DNA from: Mycobacterium sp. PSTR-4-N
GTDB taxonomy: Bacteria; Actinomycetota; Actinomycetes; Mycobacteriales; Mycobacteriaceae
NCBI RefSeq assembly: GCF_022348085.1
Contig: NZ_JAKRFN010000012.1
Coordinates: 92,948 to 156,947 of the forward strand
Reading direction: 5' to 3'
Length of the DNA stretch: 64,000 bases
Shown here: positions 43,813-52,859 of the stretch, piece by piece
Numbering within the stretch: the first letter of the stretch is position 1
Layout: every line of letters starts with the position of its first letter
The notes under the pieces: generated by a model
What the model saw: the letters and a program-made list of their open reading frames with translations, nothing else
The model's database searches: none
What the model was told of the DNA's origin: nothing
Translations under genes and position numbers: made by a program

Positions 43813-43850
43813 AGAAAGGGCGCTCACCGTCGGGTGGGCGCCCTTTTTCT
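43813..43850 (+). terminator. intrinsic terminator
   Basis: AAAGGGCGC (43815-43823) pairs with GCGCCCTTT just before a run of five T. It lies 13 bp beyond the BI-1-like stop. Confidence 0.88.
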
Positions 43851-43881
43851 GTGCTGTGGGAGGTGCGTGCCTCCGTGCGCC

Positions 43882-43935
43882 GAGACTGCTCACAGATCGC
43901 GCTTGATCCACAGATCGCGATCTCCGCGCAGTCTC
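43882..43935. repeat. imperfect palindrome upstream of the nuclease-like gene
   Basis: GAGACTGCTCACAGATCGCG (43882-43901) and CGCGATCTCCGCGCAGTCTC (43916-43935) are inverted copies differing at 3 of 20 positions. They are the same sequence family as the arms at 44812-44867, on the other side of the gene. CACAGATCGCG also occurs twice directly (43891, 43909). Confidence 0.75.
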
Positions 43936-43973
43936 AGCGTTGATTGCGCGACCGAACGTGTGACGGTGTCGCT

Positions 43974-44846
43974 ATGTCGTCACCGAGCTGGCCATTTCTG
44001 GGGAGCGAAGCGATCGCCGATGGTCGCGTCAAGAAGCATCACCTGCGCTCGACCTATCGAGCCTTGTTTCCCGATGTGTACGTCCCGATCGATGCGGAGG
44101 CCAGTCTTGAGCACCGGGCCAGAGCAGCGTGGCTGTGGTCGCATCGCGAAGGAGTGATCGCGGGATTGACCGCGGCTGGCCTGCACGGCGCGAAGTGGAT
44201 CGATGCCACGCTCCCGATCGAACTCGTCTGGTCGAACGCGCGACGCCCGCCGGGCCTGCGCACGATGGACGCCCGTCTGCTTCCCGACGAGTTCACTGTC
44301 CACCACGGTATGCGACTGACGACGATCGCGAGGACCGCGTACGACCTCGCGCGTCGCGGCCGGCTCGGCGACGCGGTCGCGCGGGTGGACGCTCTGGGGC
44401 ATGCGACCGGCCTTCGTGCTGACGAGGTCCTCGCTCGCGCTCGCCAGCACCGTGGCGCCCGAGGTTTGCGGCAACTGGAAAAGGTGATGGACCTCTACGA
44501 CGCGGGATCGGCGTCACCGAAGGAGACGTGGTTGCGCCTCCTGATCATCAGCGCCGGGTATCCGCGGCCGCACACGCAGATCCCGGTCCGCAGCCCGGAC
44601 GGCCGACGAAAGTACTACCTCGACATGGGTTGGCCCGACGTGACGATCGCCGTCGAGTACGACGGTGAACAACATCGCGTCGACGACTCCCAATACGCCA
44701 GGGACATCCGCCGTTCCGAGGACTTGCGCGAGCTCGACTGGCTGGTCATCCGCGTCATCAAGAGCGACCGGGAATTCGACATTCGGGCCCGGATCGCCCG
44801 CGCATGGGCCGCGAGACTGCGGGGAGATCGCAATATCAGCTGTTGA
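43974..44846 (+). CDS. AbiEi-like / DUF559 endonuclease-fold protein
   Basis: A 290-residue protein. The N-terminal half (HHLRSTYRALFPDVYVP, LWSHREGVIAGLTAAGLHG, LTTIARTAYDLARRG) looks like the AbiEi-antitoxin-type domain. The C-terminal half ends in a DUF559/Vsr-like nuclease fold: YYLDMGWPDVTIAVEYDGEQHR, then SEDLRELDWLVIRVIKSD, with Asp, Glu and Gln residues in PD-(D/E)xK-like order. The ATG at 43974 is preferred. Related inverted repeats flank it. It is absent from the syntenic Rv1072-Rv1074c stretch as I recall it, so it is probably an insertion. Activity is unproven. Confidence 0.72.
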   Translation: MSSPSWPFLGSEAIADGRVKKHHLRSTYRALFPDVYVPIDAEASLEHRARAAWLWSHREGVIAGLTAAGLHGAKWIDATLPIELVWSNARRPPGLRTMDARLLPDEFTVHHGMRLTTIARTAYDLARRGRLGDAVARVDALGHATGLRADEVLARARQHRGARGLRQLEKVMDLYDAGSASPKETWLRLLIISAGYPRPHTQIPVRSPDGRRKYYLDMGWPDVTIAVEYDGEQHRVDDSQYARDIRRSEDLRELDWLVIRVIKSDREFDIRARIARAWAARLRGDRNISC

Positions 44847-44867
44847 CGCGATCTCCCCGCAGTCTCG
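44812..44867. repeat. perfect 20-bp inverted repeat at the 3' end of the nuclease-like gene
   Basis: CGAGACTGCGGGGAGATCGC (44812-44831) and its exact reverse complement (44848-44867) with a 16-nt loop that contains the stop codon. It can terminate both this gene and the convergent fadA3. The arms match the imperfect palindrome at 43882-43935. Confidence 0.9.
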
Positions 44868-44878
44868 ACGCGAAGAAA

Positions 44879-46096
44879 TTAGGAGAGGCGCTCCACGACC
44901 ATCGCCATGCCCTGCCCGCCGCCCACACACATCGTCTCGATGCCGAAGGTCTTGTCATGGGTGGCGAGGTTGTTCAGCAGCGTGGCCGTGATTCGTGCAC
45001 CCGTCATGCCGAACGGATGCCCGAGCGCGATCGCGCCACCGGAGACGTTGAGCTTGTCCTCGTCCATGCCGAGCTCGCGGGCCGAACCCAGCACCTGCAC
45101 CGCGAACGCCTCGTTGATCTCGTACAGGTCGATGTCGGAGATCGACATCTTCGCGTTGCCCAGCGCCTTGCGCACGGCCTCGATCGGACCCAGGCCCATG
45201 ATCTCCGGCGACAGCCCCGACACCCCGGTCGACACGATGCGCGCCAGCGGCGTCAGCCCCAGCTCCTTGGCCTTCGTGTCGCTCATGATCACCACCGCGG
45301 CCGCGCCGTCGTTCAGCGGGCACGCATTACCCGCGGTGATCGTGCCGTTGGGGCGGAACACCGGCTTGAGCTGGCTCACGGCCTCATAGGTGGTGCCGGC
45401 GCGGGGGCCGTCGTCGGTGGTGACGACGGTGCCGTCGGGCAGCGTGACGGGCGAGATCTCGCGCTCGAAGAAGCCACTCTTGATGGCTTCTTCGGCGCGG
45501 TTCTGCGACCGCACGCCCCAGTGGTCCTGGTCCTCGCGGCTGATTTCGGTGTGCAGCACGACGTTCTCCGCCGTCTGGCCCATCGCGATGTACACGTCGG
45601 GCAGCAAGCCGTCCTCGCGCGGATCGTGCCATTCGGTGGCGCCGGCGGCGGCTTGATCGGTGCGGGCCATCGCGTCGGCGTACAGCTCGTTCTTCGAGTC
45701 CGGCCAGCCGTCGGAGGTGCCCTTGAGGAAGCGCGACACCGTCTCCACGCCGGCGGAGATGAACGCGTCACCCTCGCCGGCCTTGATCGCGTGGAACGCC
45801 ATCCGCGTGGTCTGCAACGACGACGAGCAGTACCGGTTGACCGTGGTGCCCGGCAGGAAGTCGTAACCCAGCTGCACCGCCACGGCGCGGCCGATGTTGA
45901 AACCCGCTTCACCGCCGGGCTGGCCGCAGCCCATCATCAGGTCGTCGATGTCGCGGGGGTCCAGTGCCGGCACCTTGTCGAGCACCGCCTTGACCATCTG
46001 CGCGGCGAGGTCGTCCGGCCGCATGGACACCAGCGAGCCCTTGTTGGCCCGACCGATGGGGGAGCGGGCGGTGGCGACGATGACGGCTTCGGGCAT
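44879..46096 (-). CDS. fadA3: acetyl-CoA acyltransferase (thiolase) FadA3
   Basis: A 405-residue degradative thiolase. The nucleophile is Cys90 (NRYCSSSLQT), with NEAFAVQVLG, GGAIALGHPFGMTG and the second Cys in MCVGGGQG. It cleaves 3-ketoacyl-CoA in beta-oxidation. The ATG at 46096, behind GAGGAG, is chosen over an upstream extension. Named by position and type (Rv1074c). Confidence 0.9.
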   Translation of the reverse strand: MPEAVIVATARSPIGRANKGSLVSMRPDDLAAQMVKAVLDKVPALDPRDIDDLMMGCGQPGGEAGFNIGRAVAVQLGYDFLPGTTVNRYCSSSLQTTRMAFHAIKAGEGDAFISAGVETVSRFLKGTSDGWPDSKNELYADAMARTDQAAAGATEWHDPREDGLLPDVYIAMGQTAENVVLHTEISREDQDHWGVRSQNRAEEAIKSGFFEREISPVTLPDGTVVTTDDGPRAGTTYEAVSQLKPVFRPNGTITAGNACPLNDGAAAVVIMSDTKAKELGLTPLARIVSTGVSGLSPEIMGLGPIEAVRKALGNAKMSISDIDLYEINEAFAVQVLGSARELGMDEDKLNVSGGAIALGHPFGMTGARITATLLNNLATHDKTFGIETMCVGGGQGMAMVVERLS

Positions 46097-46134
46097 GACG
46101 ACTCCTCGGTAGACAGCGAGAACTATCTGTGAAC

Positions 46135-47109
46135 CTAGCCCGCAGCCACGACGATGGGCGCGGGCACCCCGGTGGAGCGGCGCCACAGCCGGCCCAAATT
46201 GCCGATCCGCGACAGCAGCGATCCCTCACCCGAACGCGATTCCAGTGCGGCTTCGGCCGGTTCGGTGCCCACGAACTCACCGAGCGCGGCACACAGCGCA
46301 GGCAGTAACTGCTGGGCGGCCAACGCGTAACCGGCCGCCGACGGATGGAACATGTCCGGCGAGAACAGCTCATCCGGCGCCTTATAGAAGTGCGGTGCCA
46401 GCAGATCGGAGAACGGCACGGGCACGCCGCCGGCGGAGCGCACCTCACCGGCCTGCGCCCGCGCCAGCCGCAGACCGCGGCTGCGCGCCACCCAGCGCAG
46501 AGGTTGCGGAATCGCCTTGACCACCCCGAAGTCCGGGCAGGTGCCGACGACGACGACCGCGCCGCTGCTGCGCAGACGCTGCACGGCGCGGCCGAGCCGC
46601 CGCGCCGAGGGCCCCACTCCGTTGGGCGCGGTGATGTCGTTGGCGCCGATCATGATCACCGCCGCGTCCGGTGGCGGACCGGCGACGAACATCGCGTCGA
46701 TCTGGCCCGAGAGCCCCTTGGAGGTGGCGCCGACGATCGCCTTGGTGCTGAGCCGAATGCGCTTGCCCGACTCCTTGGCCAGGCCGCGGGCCAGCAGCAC
46801 GCCGGGCACCTCGTCGGCGGTCCGGCAGCCGTAGCCGGTGGCCGTCGAGTCGCCGAAGATCATCAGGTGCAGGTCGAAGGGCACGCCGCGGTACCAGCGC
46901 GTGACGGGTCCCCCTTCGGGCAGGTAGACGCCGTCGGCGCGCGGCGGGATGTCCCACGATTTCGGGATGACGCGGCGGGCCTGGTCGGCCTGACCGGTCA
47001 GCAGATTGCGGGCCCCGACGTAGAACGACCCGGTGGATGCGAGCGTCGCGACTGCCGCCAGCGCGACGGTCGACCGGCGGACGTGAGGAGCACGGTGGCT
47101 GGAGCCCAC
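46135..47109 (-). CDS. exported SGNH/GDSL esterase
   Basis: A 324-residue protein with a signal anchor (STVALAAVATLASTGSFYVGA) and an SGNH hydrolase domain: block I FGDSTATGYG, block II Gly in GATSKGLSG, block III IGANDITAP and block V DMFHPSAAGY (Asp/His). It is a membrane- or wall-associated esterase, equivalent in order to Rv1075c. It is divergent from lipU. Confidence 0.87.
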   Translation of the reverse strand: MGSSHRAPHVRRSTVALAAVATLASTGSFYVGARNLLTGQADQARRVIPKSWDIPPRADGVYLPEGGPVTRWYRGVPFDLHLMIFGDSTATGYGCRTADEVPGVLLARGLAKESGKRIRLSTKAIVGATSKGLSGQIDAMFVAGPPPDAAVIMIGANDITAPNGVGPSARRLGRAVQRLRSSGAVVVVGTCPDFGVVKAIPQPLRWVARSRGLRLARAQAGEVRSAGGVPVPFSDLLAPHFYKAPDELFSPDMFHPSAAGYALAAQQLLPALCAALGEFVGTEPAEAALESRSGEGSLLSRIGNLGRLWRRSTGVPAPIVVAAG

Positions 47110-47303
47110 GGATGCGAGTTTAGGTGGGCCTTCGCCGGATAACCGAGTGGCATACGGAATCCGCGGTCACAGTGCGGTATCAACTCCGGTATCAATCGCG
47201 TTTAAACGATTGTGATAATGGTTACAAGTGCCAAGCTAAGTAACGAGGTTGTCTGAGTATCTTGGCTTATCCCGGTACTACAACGGCGTAGGAAGTGGTG
47301 GCG

Positions 47304-48374
47304 ATGACGGCACCGAGCAAGGTCCCCAGTACTGCCCACCTGGGTGTCAGGCCAGGTCGGGGCCACAAACCGCGCCGTTTCCCGGTCAGTGACGGGGCAC
47401 CGGTAGAGGTCGTCGAGGACGGCCCGAGTATCGCCGGGCGTCTCATGGGCCTGGCTGCGATGGCCACGATCAAGCCGTTCCTGTCCGTTGGCAGCTACGC
47501 CCCCAAGCTGCCGTGGCCCTGGGGTCTGGTGGACTTCGCGGCCCGCGTCATCCGCCCGGTTCCCGGAACCGTGCGCGCGACGATCGCGCTGCCTCACTGC
47601 ACGGCCCAGCTGGTGCGCGCCGCAGGCGTCCTGCCCGCCGACGGCAAGCGCAGCGTCATCCTCTACATGCACGGCGGTGCCTTCCTCACCTGCGGCGTGC
47701 ACACCCATGGCCGCCTGGTGACCGCGCTGTCCCGGTACGCCGATGCGCCGGTCCTCGTGGTCAATTACCGGATGATCCCGAAGCACTCGGTGGGCACCGC
47801 TCTCGACGACTGCTTCGACGCCTACCGCTGGCTGCGGGAGACCGGTTACGAGCCGGATCAGATCGTGCTCGCCGGGGACTCCGCCGGCGGCTACCTGGCA
47901 CTCTCCCTGGCCGAGCGGCTGCAGATCGAAGGCGCCGAGGGCTACGGCTCCGAGACGCCCGCGGCCATCGTCACGATGTCGCCGCTGTTCGAGATCGACA
48001 ACGAGGGACGCGCCGAACATCCCAACATCCGCAGCGATGCGATGTTCCCGCCCAAGGCATTTCATGCGCTGATCGAGTTGATCGAGAAGGCCGGTGAGAA
48101 GCGGATCGTCAACGGCGAACCCGAGGCGATCTTCGAACCTCTCGACCACATCGAACCCGGCCTTCCGCGCACGTTGATCCACGTCTCCGGCTCCGAGGTC
48201 CTGCTCAGCGACGCCCGGAAGGCAGCGCGTCTGCTCGCCGCCTCGGGCGTGCCCGTGGAGGTGCGCATCTGGCCCGGTCAGATGCACGTCTTCCAGCTCG
48301 GTGCGCCCGCGGTGCCCGAGGCGAGCCGGTCGATCAAGCAGATCGGCGAGTACATCCGTGAGGCCACCTGGTAG
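47304..48374 (+). CDS. lipU: HSL-type lipase/esterase LipU
   Basis: A 356-residue esterase of the hormone-sensitive-lipase family. The oxyanion motif is YMHGGAFLTCG, the nucleophile elbow is AGDSAGGYLALS, and the catalytic His is in GQMHVFQLG. It hydrolyses short- to medium-chain esters. The ATG at 47304 is chosen (an in-frame ATG three codons earlier has a poorer site). Equivalent in order to Rv1076. About 190 bp of divergent promoter separate it from the SGNH gene. Confidence 0.88.
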   Translation: MTAPSKVPSTAHLGVRPGRGHKPRRFPVSDGAPVEVVEDGPSIAGRLMGLAAMATIKPFLSVGSYAPKLPWPWGLVDFAARVIRPVPGTVRATIALPHCTAQLVRAAGVLPADGKRSVILYMHGGAFLTCGVHTHGRLVTALSRYADAPVLVVNYRMIPKHSVGTALDDCFDAYRWLRETGYEPDQIVLAGDSAGGYLALSLAERLQIEGAEGYGSETPAAIVTMSPLFEIDNEGRAEHPNIRSDAMFPPKAFHALIELIEKAGEKRIVNGEPEAIFEPLDHIEPGLPRTLIHVSGSEVLLSDARKAARLLAASGVPVEVRIWPGQMHVFQLGAPAVPEASRSIKQIGEYIREATW

Positions 48375-48403
48375 TCGCCTGACGGGCCTGAGACGATGGA
48401 CGC

Positions 48404-49798
48404 ATGCGCATCGCCCGGCACGTCAGTGAGCTCATCGGCAACACCCCTCTGGTGCAGCTGAACTCGGTGGTGCCGCCGGGTTCGGGCACGGTGGCGGCGA
48501 AGATCGAGTACCTCAATCCGGGCGGCAGTTCCAAGGACCGCATCGCGGTCAAGATGATCGACGCCGCCGAGGCCAGTGGGCAGCTCAAGCCGGGCGGCAC
48601 CATCGTGGAGCCGACGTCGGGTAACACCGGCGTTGGCTTGGCGTTGGTGGCCCAGCAGCGCGGCTACAAATGCATCTTCGTCTGCCCCGACAAGGTCAGC
48701 GAGGACAAGCAGAACGTGCTGCGGGCCTACGGCGCCGAGGTCGTGGTGTGCCCGACCGCTGTCGCGCCCGACGATCCCGACAGCTACTACAGCGTCTCCA
48801 ACCGTCTGGTGACCGAGATCGAGGGCGCATGGAAGCCCGACCAGTACTCCAATCCGATGGGACCCGAGAGCCACTACGAGTCGACCGGCCCGGAGATCTG
48901 GGCCGACACCGACGGAAAGATCACCCACTTCGTGGCCGGCGTGGGCACCGGCGGCACGATCACCGGCGCGGGTCGCTACCTCAAAGAGGTCTCCGAGGGT
49001 CGGGTCAAGGTCGTCGGCGTCGATCCGGAAGGCTCGGTGTACTCGGGCGGCACCGGGCGGCCGTACCTGGTCGAGGGTGTCGGCGAGGACTTCTGGCCGT
49101 CGGCCTACGACCCGGCGGTGCCCGACGAGATCATCGCCGTGTCCGACGCCGACTCGTTCGACATGACGCGACGACTGGCGCGCGAGGAGGCGTTGCTGGT
49201 CGGCGGGTCCTGCGGGATGGCCGCCCATGCGGCCATCCAGGTGGCCGAACGCGAAGGTCCCGACGCCCTCGTGGTGGTCCTGCTGCCCGACGGCGGCCGC
49301 GGCTACCTGTCGAAGATCTTCGACGACGGCTGGATGTCCTCCTACGGTTTCCTGCGCAGCAGGCTCGACGGCACCGTCGCCGAATCCACCGTCGGTGACG
49401 TGCTGCGCGGCAAGTCGGGCGCGCTGCCCGACCTGGTGCACACCCATCCCGCCGAGACCGTCCGCGACGCCATCGGGATCCTGCGGGAGTACGGCGTGTC
49501 CCAGATGCCGGTGGTCGGCGCCGAGCCCCCGGTGATGGCGGGCGAGGTGGCCGGCAGCGTCTCCGAACGCGAACTGCTGTCGGCGGTGTTCGAGGGGCGC
49601 GCCAAGCTCGCCGATGCCGTCAGCCAGCACATGAGCCCCGCGCTACCGCTGATCGGTGCCGGCGAACTGGTGAGCACCGCGGCCAAGACGCTGCGCGAAT
49701 GCGATGCGGTGATGGTGGTCGAAGAGGGCAAGCCGGTCGGTGTGCTGACCCGGCACGACCTCTTGGGCTACCTGTCCGACTCGAGCTCGCGCCGCTGA
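48404..49798 (+). CDS. cbs: cystathionine beta-synthase
   Basis: A 464-residue PLP enzyme with a C-terminal CBS pair. The PLP lysine is Lys44 (GGSSKDRIAVKM), the Asn loop is PTSGNTGVGLALV and the phosphate loop is GVGTGGTITGAG. Two CBS motifs occupy about 335-460. It condenses serine with homocysteine to form cystathionine. With metB 1.2 kb downstream it covers transsulfuration, which supplies cysteine for mycothiol. Confidence 0.92.
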   Translation: MRIARHVSELIGNTPLVQLNSVVPPGSGTVAAKIEYLNPGGSSKDRIAVKMIDAAEASGQLKPGGTIVEPTSGNTGVGLALVAQQRGYKCIFVCPDKVSEDKQNVLRAYGAEVVVCPTAVAPDDPDSYYSVSNRLVTEIEGAWKPDQYSNPMGPESHYESTGPEIWADTDGKITHFVAGVGTGGTITGAGRYLKEVSEGRVKVVGVDPEGSVYSGGTGRPYLVEGVGEDFWPSAYDPAVPDEIIAVSDADSFDMTRRLAREEALLVGGSCGMAAHAAIQVAEREGPDALVVVLLPDGGRGYLSKIFDDGWMSSYGFLRSRLDGTVAESTVGDVLRGKSGALPDLVHTHPAETVRDAIGILREYGVSQMPVVGAEPPVMAGEVAGSVSERELLSAVFEGRAKLADAVSQHMSPALPLIGAGELVSTAAKTLRECDAVMVVEEGKPVGVLTRHDLLGYLSDSSSRR

Positions 49799-49888
49799 TC
49801 GCACACCAGGTAAAACCGCTGCTCCCAGCCGTCTCTCAGGTATGGTGATCTCGCTTGCTACCAGCTAAGAAACAGACTGGAAGGCATT
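49799..49888 (+). promoter_or_regulatory. candidate promoter upstream of the pra region
   Basis: A TATGGT -10-like hexamer lies near 49840, about 45 bp before the ATG at 49889, which has GGAAGG 5 nt upstream. No clear -35. Confidence 0.35.
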
Positions 49889-50212
49889 ATGAGCGATCAA
49901 CCGCCGGGGTCGCGGCTGTCCCCGCCGAGGGTCGGCGATCTGTCCGCGCCGCCGAGTGCGGGATCGATTGCGGCGCTCCGGAAGTCGCCCCCGCTCGGCA
50001 CCCCTGAGACGACCGGCGTCGGGGTTCGACCCGAGCTCGCTCAGTTCCGGGCCGGCGAGCCGCCCGGCGCCCGTCGGCCGAACGAGCAGTCCGGCTGCGG
50101 GATTCGGCATGCCGGTGAGTCGAGAAGCGCCAGACCCTCGTCGGCAACACCCACGAACCTGTACTCAACCATGTCGCACCACCCAATCGACCCGAGGAGG
50201 AAATCTCGATGA
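49889..50212 (+). CDS. doubtful ORF between cbs and pra
   Basis: A 107-residue ORF with a good ribosome site and a 4-bp ATGA overlap with the pra start. The product is Pro/Arg/Ser-rich and disordered (MSDQPPGSRLSPPRVGDLSA). Its opening MSDQPPG resembles the usual start of Pra proteins, so it may be a decayed duplicate of the pra 5' end or a leader. Alternatively it is a chance frame in a 410-bp gap. No domain. Confidence 0.35.
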   Translation: MSDQPPGSRLSPPRVGDLSAPPSAGSIAALRKSPPLGTPETTGVGVRPELAQFRAGEPPGARRPNEQSGCGIRHAGESRSARPSSATPTNLYSTMSHHPIDPRRKSR

Positions 50213-50904
50213 CCGACAACCCCGGCGGTTACCCGCCCCCTGGTGGATATCCGCCCCCTGGCGGCCAGCCCGACCCCCAGGGTGGCTACCCACCGCCGCC
50301 ACCGCCCGGCGGCTATCCTCCGCCGCCGCAGGGCAATTACCCGCCCGGCGGGTTCCCGCCGCAGCAGCAGGCCACGTACCCGCAGGCGGCGCCCGCGCTG
50401 CCCAAGGAGGCCTACACGTCATGGCTGACGCGTGTTGCCGCGTGGTTCATCGACTACATCCCGGTGTTCATCATCGCGGGCCTCGGGCAGGGCATCGCGA
50501 TCCTCACCGGTGACAACAACTGCGAGGACATCAACGGTGGGTTCGCCTGCACCTCAGAGCCTTCCGCGCTCGGGACGACGGTGAGCATCCTGGCCTCGGT
50601 GCTGTCGATCGCCTTCGTGGTGTGGAACTACGGGTACCGGCAGGGCACGACGGGCTCGAGCATCGGCAAGTCGGTGATGAAGTTCAAGGTGGTCAGCGAA
50701 AAGACTTTCCAGCCAATCGGTTTCGGGTTGTCTGTGGTCCGTCAGATCGCACACATCGTGGACGCGATCATCTGCTACATCGGCTACCTGTTCCCGCTGT
50801 GGGACGCCAAACGGCAAACCCTCGCCGACAAGATCATGACCACCGTCTGTGTCCCGCTGACGCCGCAGGGTCAGCACGGGCAGCAGCCGACGCACCACTA
50901 CTGA
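50209..50904 (+). CDS. pra: proline-rich antigen homologue, RDD-domain membrane protein
   Basis: A 231-residue protein. Residues 1-65 are a Pro/Gly/Tyr repeat region (GGYPPPGGYPPPGG, then PPPPPGGYPPPPQGNYPP), cytoplasmic or surface-exposed. The rest is an RDD domain with three to four TM helices: SWLTRVAAWFIDYIPVFI (with the Arg-Asp pair), GSSIGKSVMKFKVVSE and WDAKRQTLADKIMTTVCV. Equivalent to Rv1078. The function is not settled. Confidence 0.87.
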   Translation: MTDNPGGYPPPGGYPPPGGQPDPQGGYPPPPPPGGYPPPPQGNYPPGGFPPQQQATYPQAAPALPKEAYTSWLTRVAAWFIDYIPVFIIAGLGQGIAILTGDNNCEDINGGFACTSEPSALGTTVSILASVLSIAFVVWNYGYRQGTTGSSIGKSVMKFKVVSEKTFQPIGFGLSVVRQIAHIVDAIICYIGYLFPLWDAKRQTLADKIMTTVCVPLTPQGQHGQQPTHHY

Positions 50905-50911
50905 GCACGCA

Positions 50912-50957
50912 GATCGGCGTCGGCGCCGGCGTGTGTACGCCGGCGCCGGCGCCGATC
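50912..50957. terminator. long hairpin between pra and metB
   Basis: Two 21-nt arms (50912-50932 and 50937-50957), built on GGCGCCGGCG, pair fully with a single G-U wobble around a 4-nt GTGT loop. There is no T-run. It begins 7 bp after the pra stop. Confidence 0.75.
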
Positions 50958-51013
50958 ATGTCCTCCAGGTGCCGGGTCGACGACGCGGCGGTGCGCAGCG
51001 CTACCGTGGCAGC

Positions 51014-52207
51014 ATGAGCGAGCAGCGCAGCGCATCCGAGCACTTCCGGGCTTTGGGACCGGCCACCAAGGCCATTCACGCCGGCTTCCGGCCCGACCCC
51101 GCGACCGGGGTGGTCAACACGCCCATCTACGCCAGCTCGACGTTCGCCCAGGACGGGGTCGGCGGTCTGCGCGGCGGGTACGAGTACGCGCGGACCGGCA
51201 ACCCCACCCGCGCGGCCCTGGAGTCCGCGCTGGCCGCGGTCGAGTCCGCGACATTTGCGCGCGCGTTCAGTTCCGGCATGGCCGCGACCGACTGCGCGCT
51301 GCGCGCCGTTCTGCGGCCGGGGGATCACCTCGTGATCCCCGACGACGCCTACGGCGGCACCTTCCGGCTGATCGACAAGGTGTTCACGCAGTGGGGGATC
51401 AGCTACACCGCGGTGGCCCTCGGTGACCTCGACGCCGTGCGGGCTGCCCTGACCGATCGCACCAAGCTGATCTGGGTGGAGACGCCGACCAATCCGCTGC
51501 TGTCGATCGCCGACATCGCCGGCATCGCGTCGCTGGCCGCTGAGCGTGACGCGAAGGTGTTGGTGGACAACACCTTCGCCTCGCCGGCACTGCAGCAGCC
51601 GATGCTGCTCGGCGCCGACATCGTGTTGCACTCGACGACCAAGTACATCGGCGGGCATTCCGACGTCGTCGGCGGCGCGCTGGTCACCGACGACGAGGCC
51701 CTCGACGAGGCGTTCGCGTTCCTACAGAACGGTGCCGGCGCCGTGCCGGGCCCGTTCGACGCGTACCTGACCATCCGCGGCCTCAAGACCCTGCCGCTGC
51801 GCATGCAGCGGCACAGCGAGAACGCCGCCGCCATCGCCGAATTCCTCGCCGAGCATCCCGCCGTGTCGACCGTGCTCTACCCGGGACTGCCCGACCACGC
51901 CCACCACGACGTCGCAGCGCGGCAGATGAGCGGGTTCGGCGGCATGGTGTCGGTGCGCCTGAAGGGCGGACCGCAGGCCGCGCGTGACTTCTGCGCGCGT
52001 ACCGACATCTTCATCCTGGCCGAGTCGCTCGGCGGGGTGGAGTCGCTGATCGAGTACCCGGGAGCGATGACGCATGCCTCGACCGCGGGATCTCAGCTCG
52101 AAGTGCCCGACGATCTGGTGCGCCTGTCGGTCGGCATCGAGGACATGGCCGACCTGCTCGGCGACGTCGAGCAGGCGCTTGCTCAGGTCAGCTCCGCCAG
52201 CGCCTGA
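51014..52207 (+). CDS. metB: cystathionine gamma-synthase / lyase family
   Basis: A 397-residue PLP enzyme. The PLP lysine is Lys210 in HSTTKYIGGHSDVVGG. YEYARTGNPTR, FSSGMAATD and ESLGGVESLIEYP are typical of the Met/Cys trans-sulfuration family. It makes or splits cystathionine, depending on subtype. Equivalent to Rv1079. Its end overlaps the convergent GOLPH3-like gene by 25 bp. Confidence 0.9.
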   Translation: MSEQRSASEHFRALGPATKAIHAGFRPDPATGVVNTPIYASSTFAQDGVGGLRGGYEYARTGNPTRAALESALAAVESATFARAFSSGMAATDCALRAVLRPGDHLVIPDDAYGGTFRLIDKVFTQWGISYTAVALGDLDAVRAALTDRTKLIWVETPTNPLLSIADIAGIASLAAERDAKVLVDNTFASPALQQPMLLGADIVLHSTTKYIGGHSDVVGGALVTDDEALDEAFAFLQNGAGAVPGPFDAYLTIRGLKTLPLRMQRHSENAAAIAEFLAEHPAVSTVLYPGLPDHAHHDVAARQMSGFGGMVSVRLKGGPQAARDFCARTDIFILAESLGGVESLIEYPGAMTHASTAGSQLEVPDDLVRLSVGIEDMADLLGDVEQALAQVSSASA

Positions 52208-52854
52208 CGCACGGCCGACGCGGTGACGGCCAGGTTGACCTCGGCCAGCCCCGTCGGCGATTCGTCCAGCCAACTGCCGCCGGCGATCTCGCCGGCGCGC
52301 GCGTGCACCCAGCGCCACCCGCGGTCGTTGAGACTGAGAAGCGCCCCGAGTCCGTCGGCGGCGTGCAGCACCGTGATGATCGCTGCGGTCGCCGCGGTCG
52401 GCGGTCTGCGCTCGAACAGCGCAGCCAGCAGCGCGTCGCGCGCAGGCCCGACCCGACGGCGATCGGTCGGCGGCGTGTGCGTACGACGTCTCAGGGCGCC
52501 GGAGCGCACCGTGACACGCCGGATCTGGCCCGTTCGTTCGAGGTGCTCGACCAGCTCGCGTTCCACCGACCGGCTCAGCACGTTGATCGCCTGGCCGGGA
52601 CGCCGCGGGGCTTTGCGCAGATAGTCCAGCGCAGACACCGTCAGCGGATCGACCGGGCCGGTCGCGTCGAGCGCGACCAGGCGCCCCGGCGCCACCGGCT
52701 CACCGTCGACGGCGGGCCGCACCCGGCAGCTGTACGCCATGTCGAGCAGGGTGGCCGCCGCGAGCGCGTGACCACGACGAGTGTCGTCCAGACCGGGTTC
52801 GCCGGATGCGTTGTCGACCAGCAGCAGAAACAGCTCTTCAGCGATCTGCGCCAC
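52183..52854 (-). CDS. GPP34/GOLPH3-family protein
   Basis: A 223-residue actinobacterial GPP34-domain protein: AEELFLLLVDNASGEP at the N-terminus, GHALAAATLLDMAYSCRV, and the C-terminal NDRGWRWVHARAGEIA, then VNLAVTASAVRQAL. Eukaryotic GOLPH3 binds PI4P; the bacterial role is unknown. It starts 5 bp after the greA stop, so it is probably co-transcribed with greA. Confidence 0.75.
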   Translation of the reverse strand: MAQIAEELFLLLVDNASGEPGLDDTRRGHALAAATLLDMAYSCRVRPAVDGEPVAPGRLVALDATGPVDPLTVSALDYLRKAPRRPGQAINVLSRSVERELVEHLERTGQIRRVTVRSGALRRRTHTPPTDRRRVGPARDALLAALFERRPPTAATAAIITVLHAADGLGALLSLNDRGWRWVHARAGEIAGGSWLDESPTGLAEVNLAVTASAVRQALAELT

Positions 52855-52859
52855 GCCGG

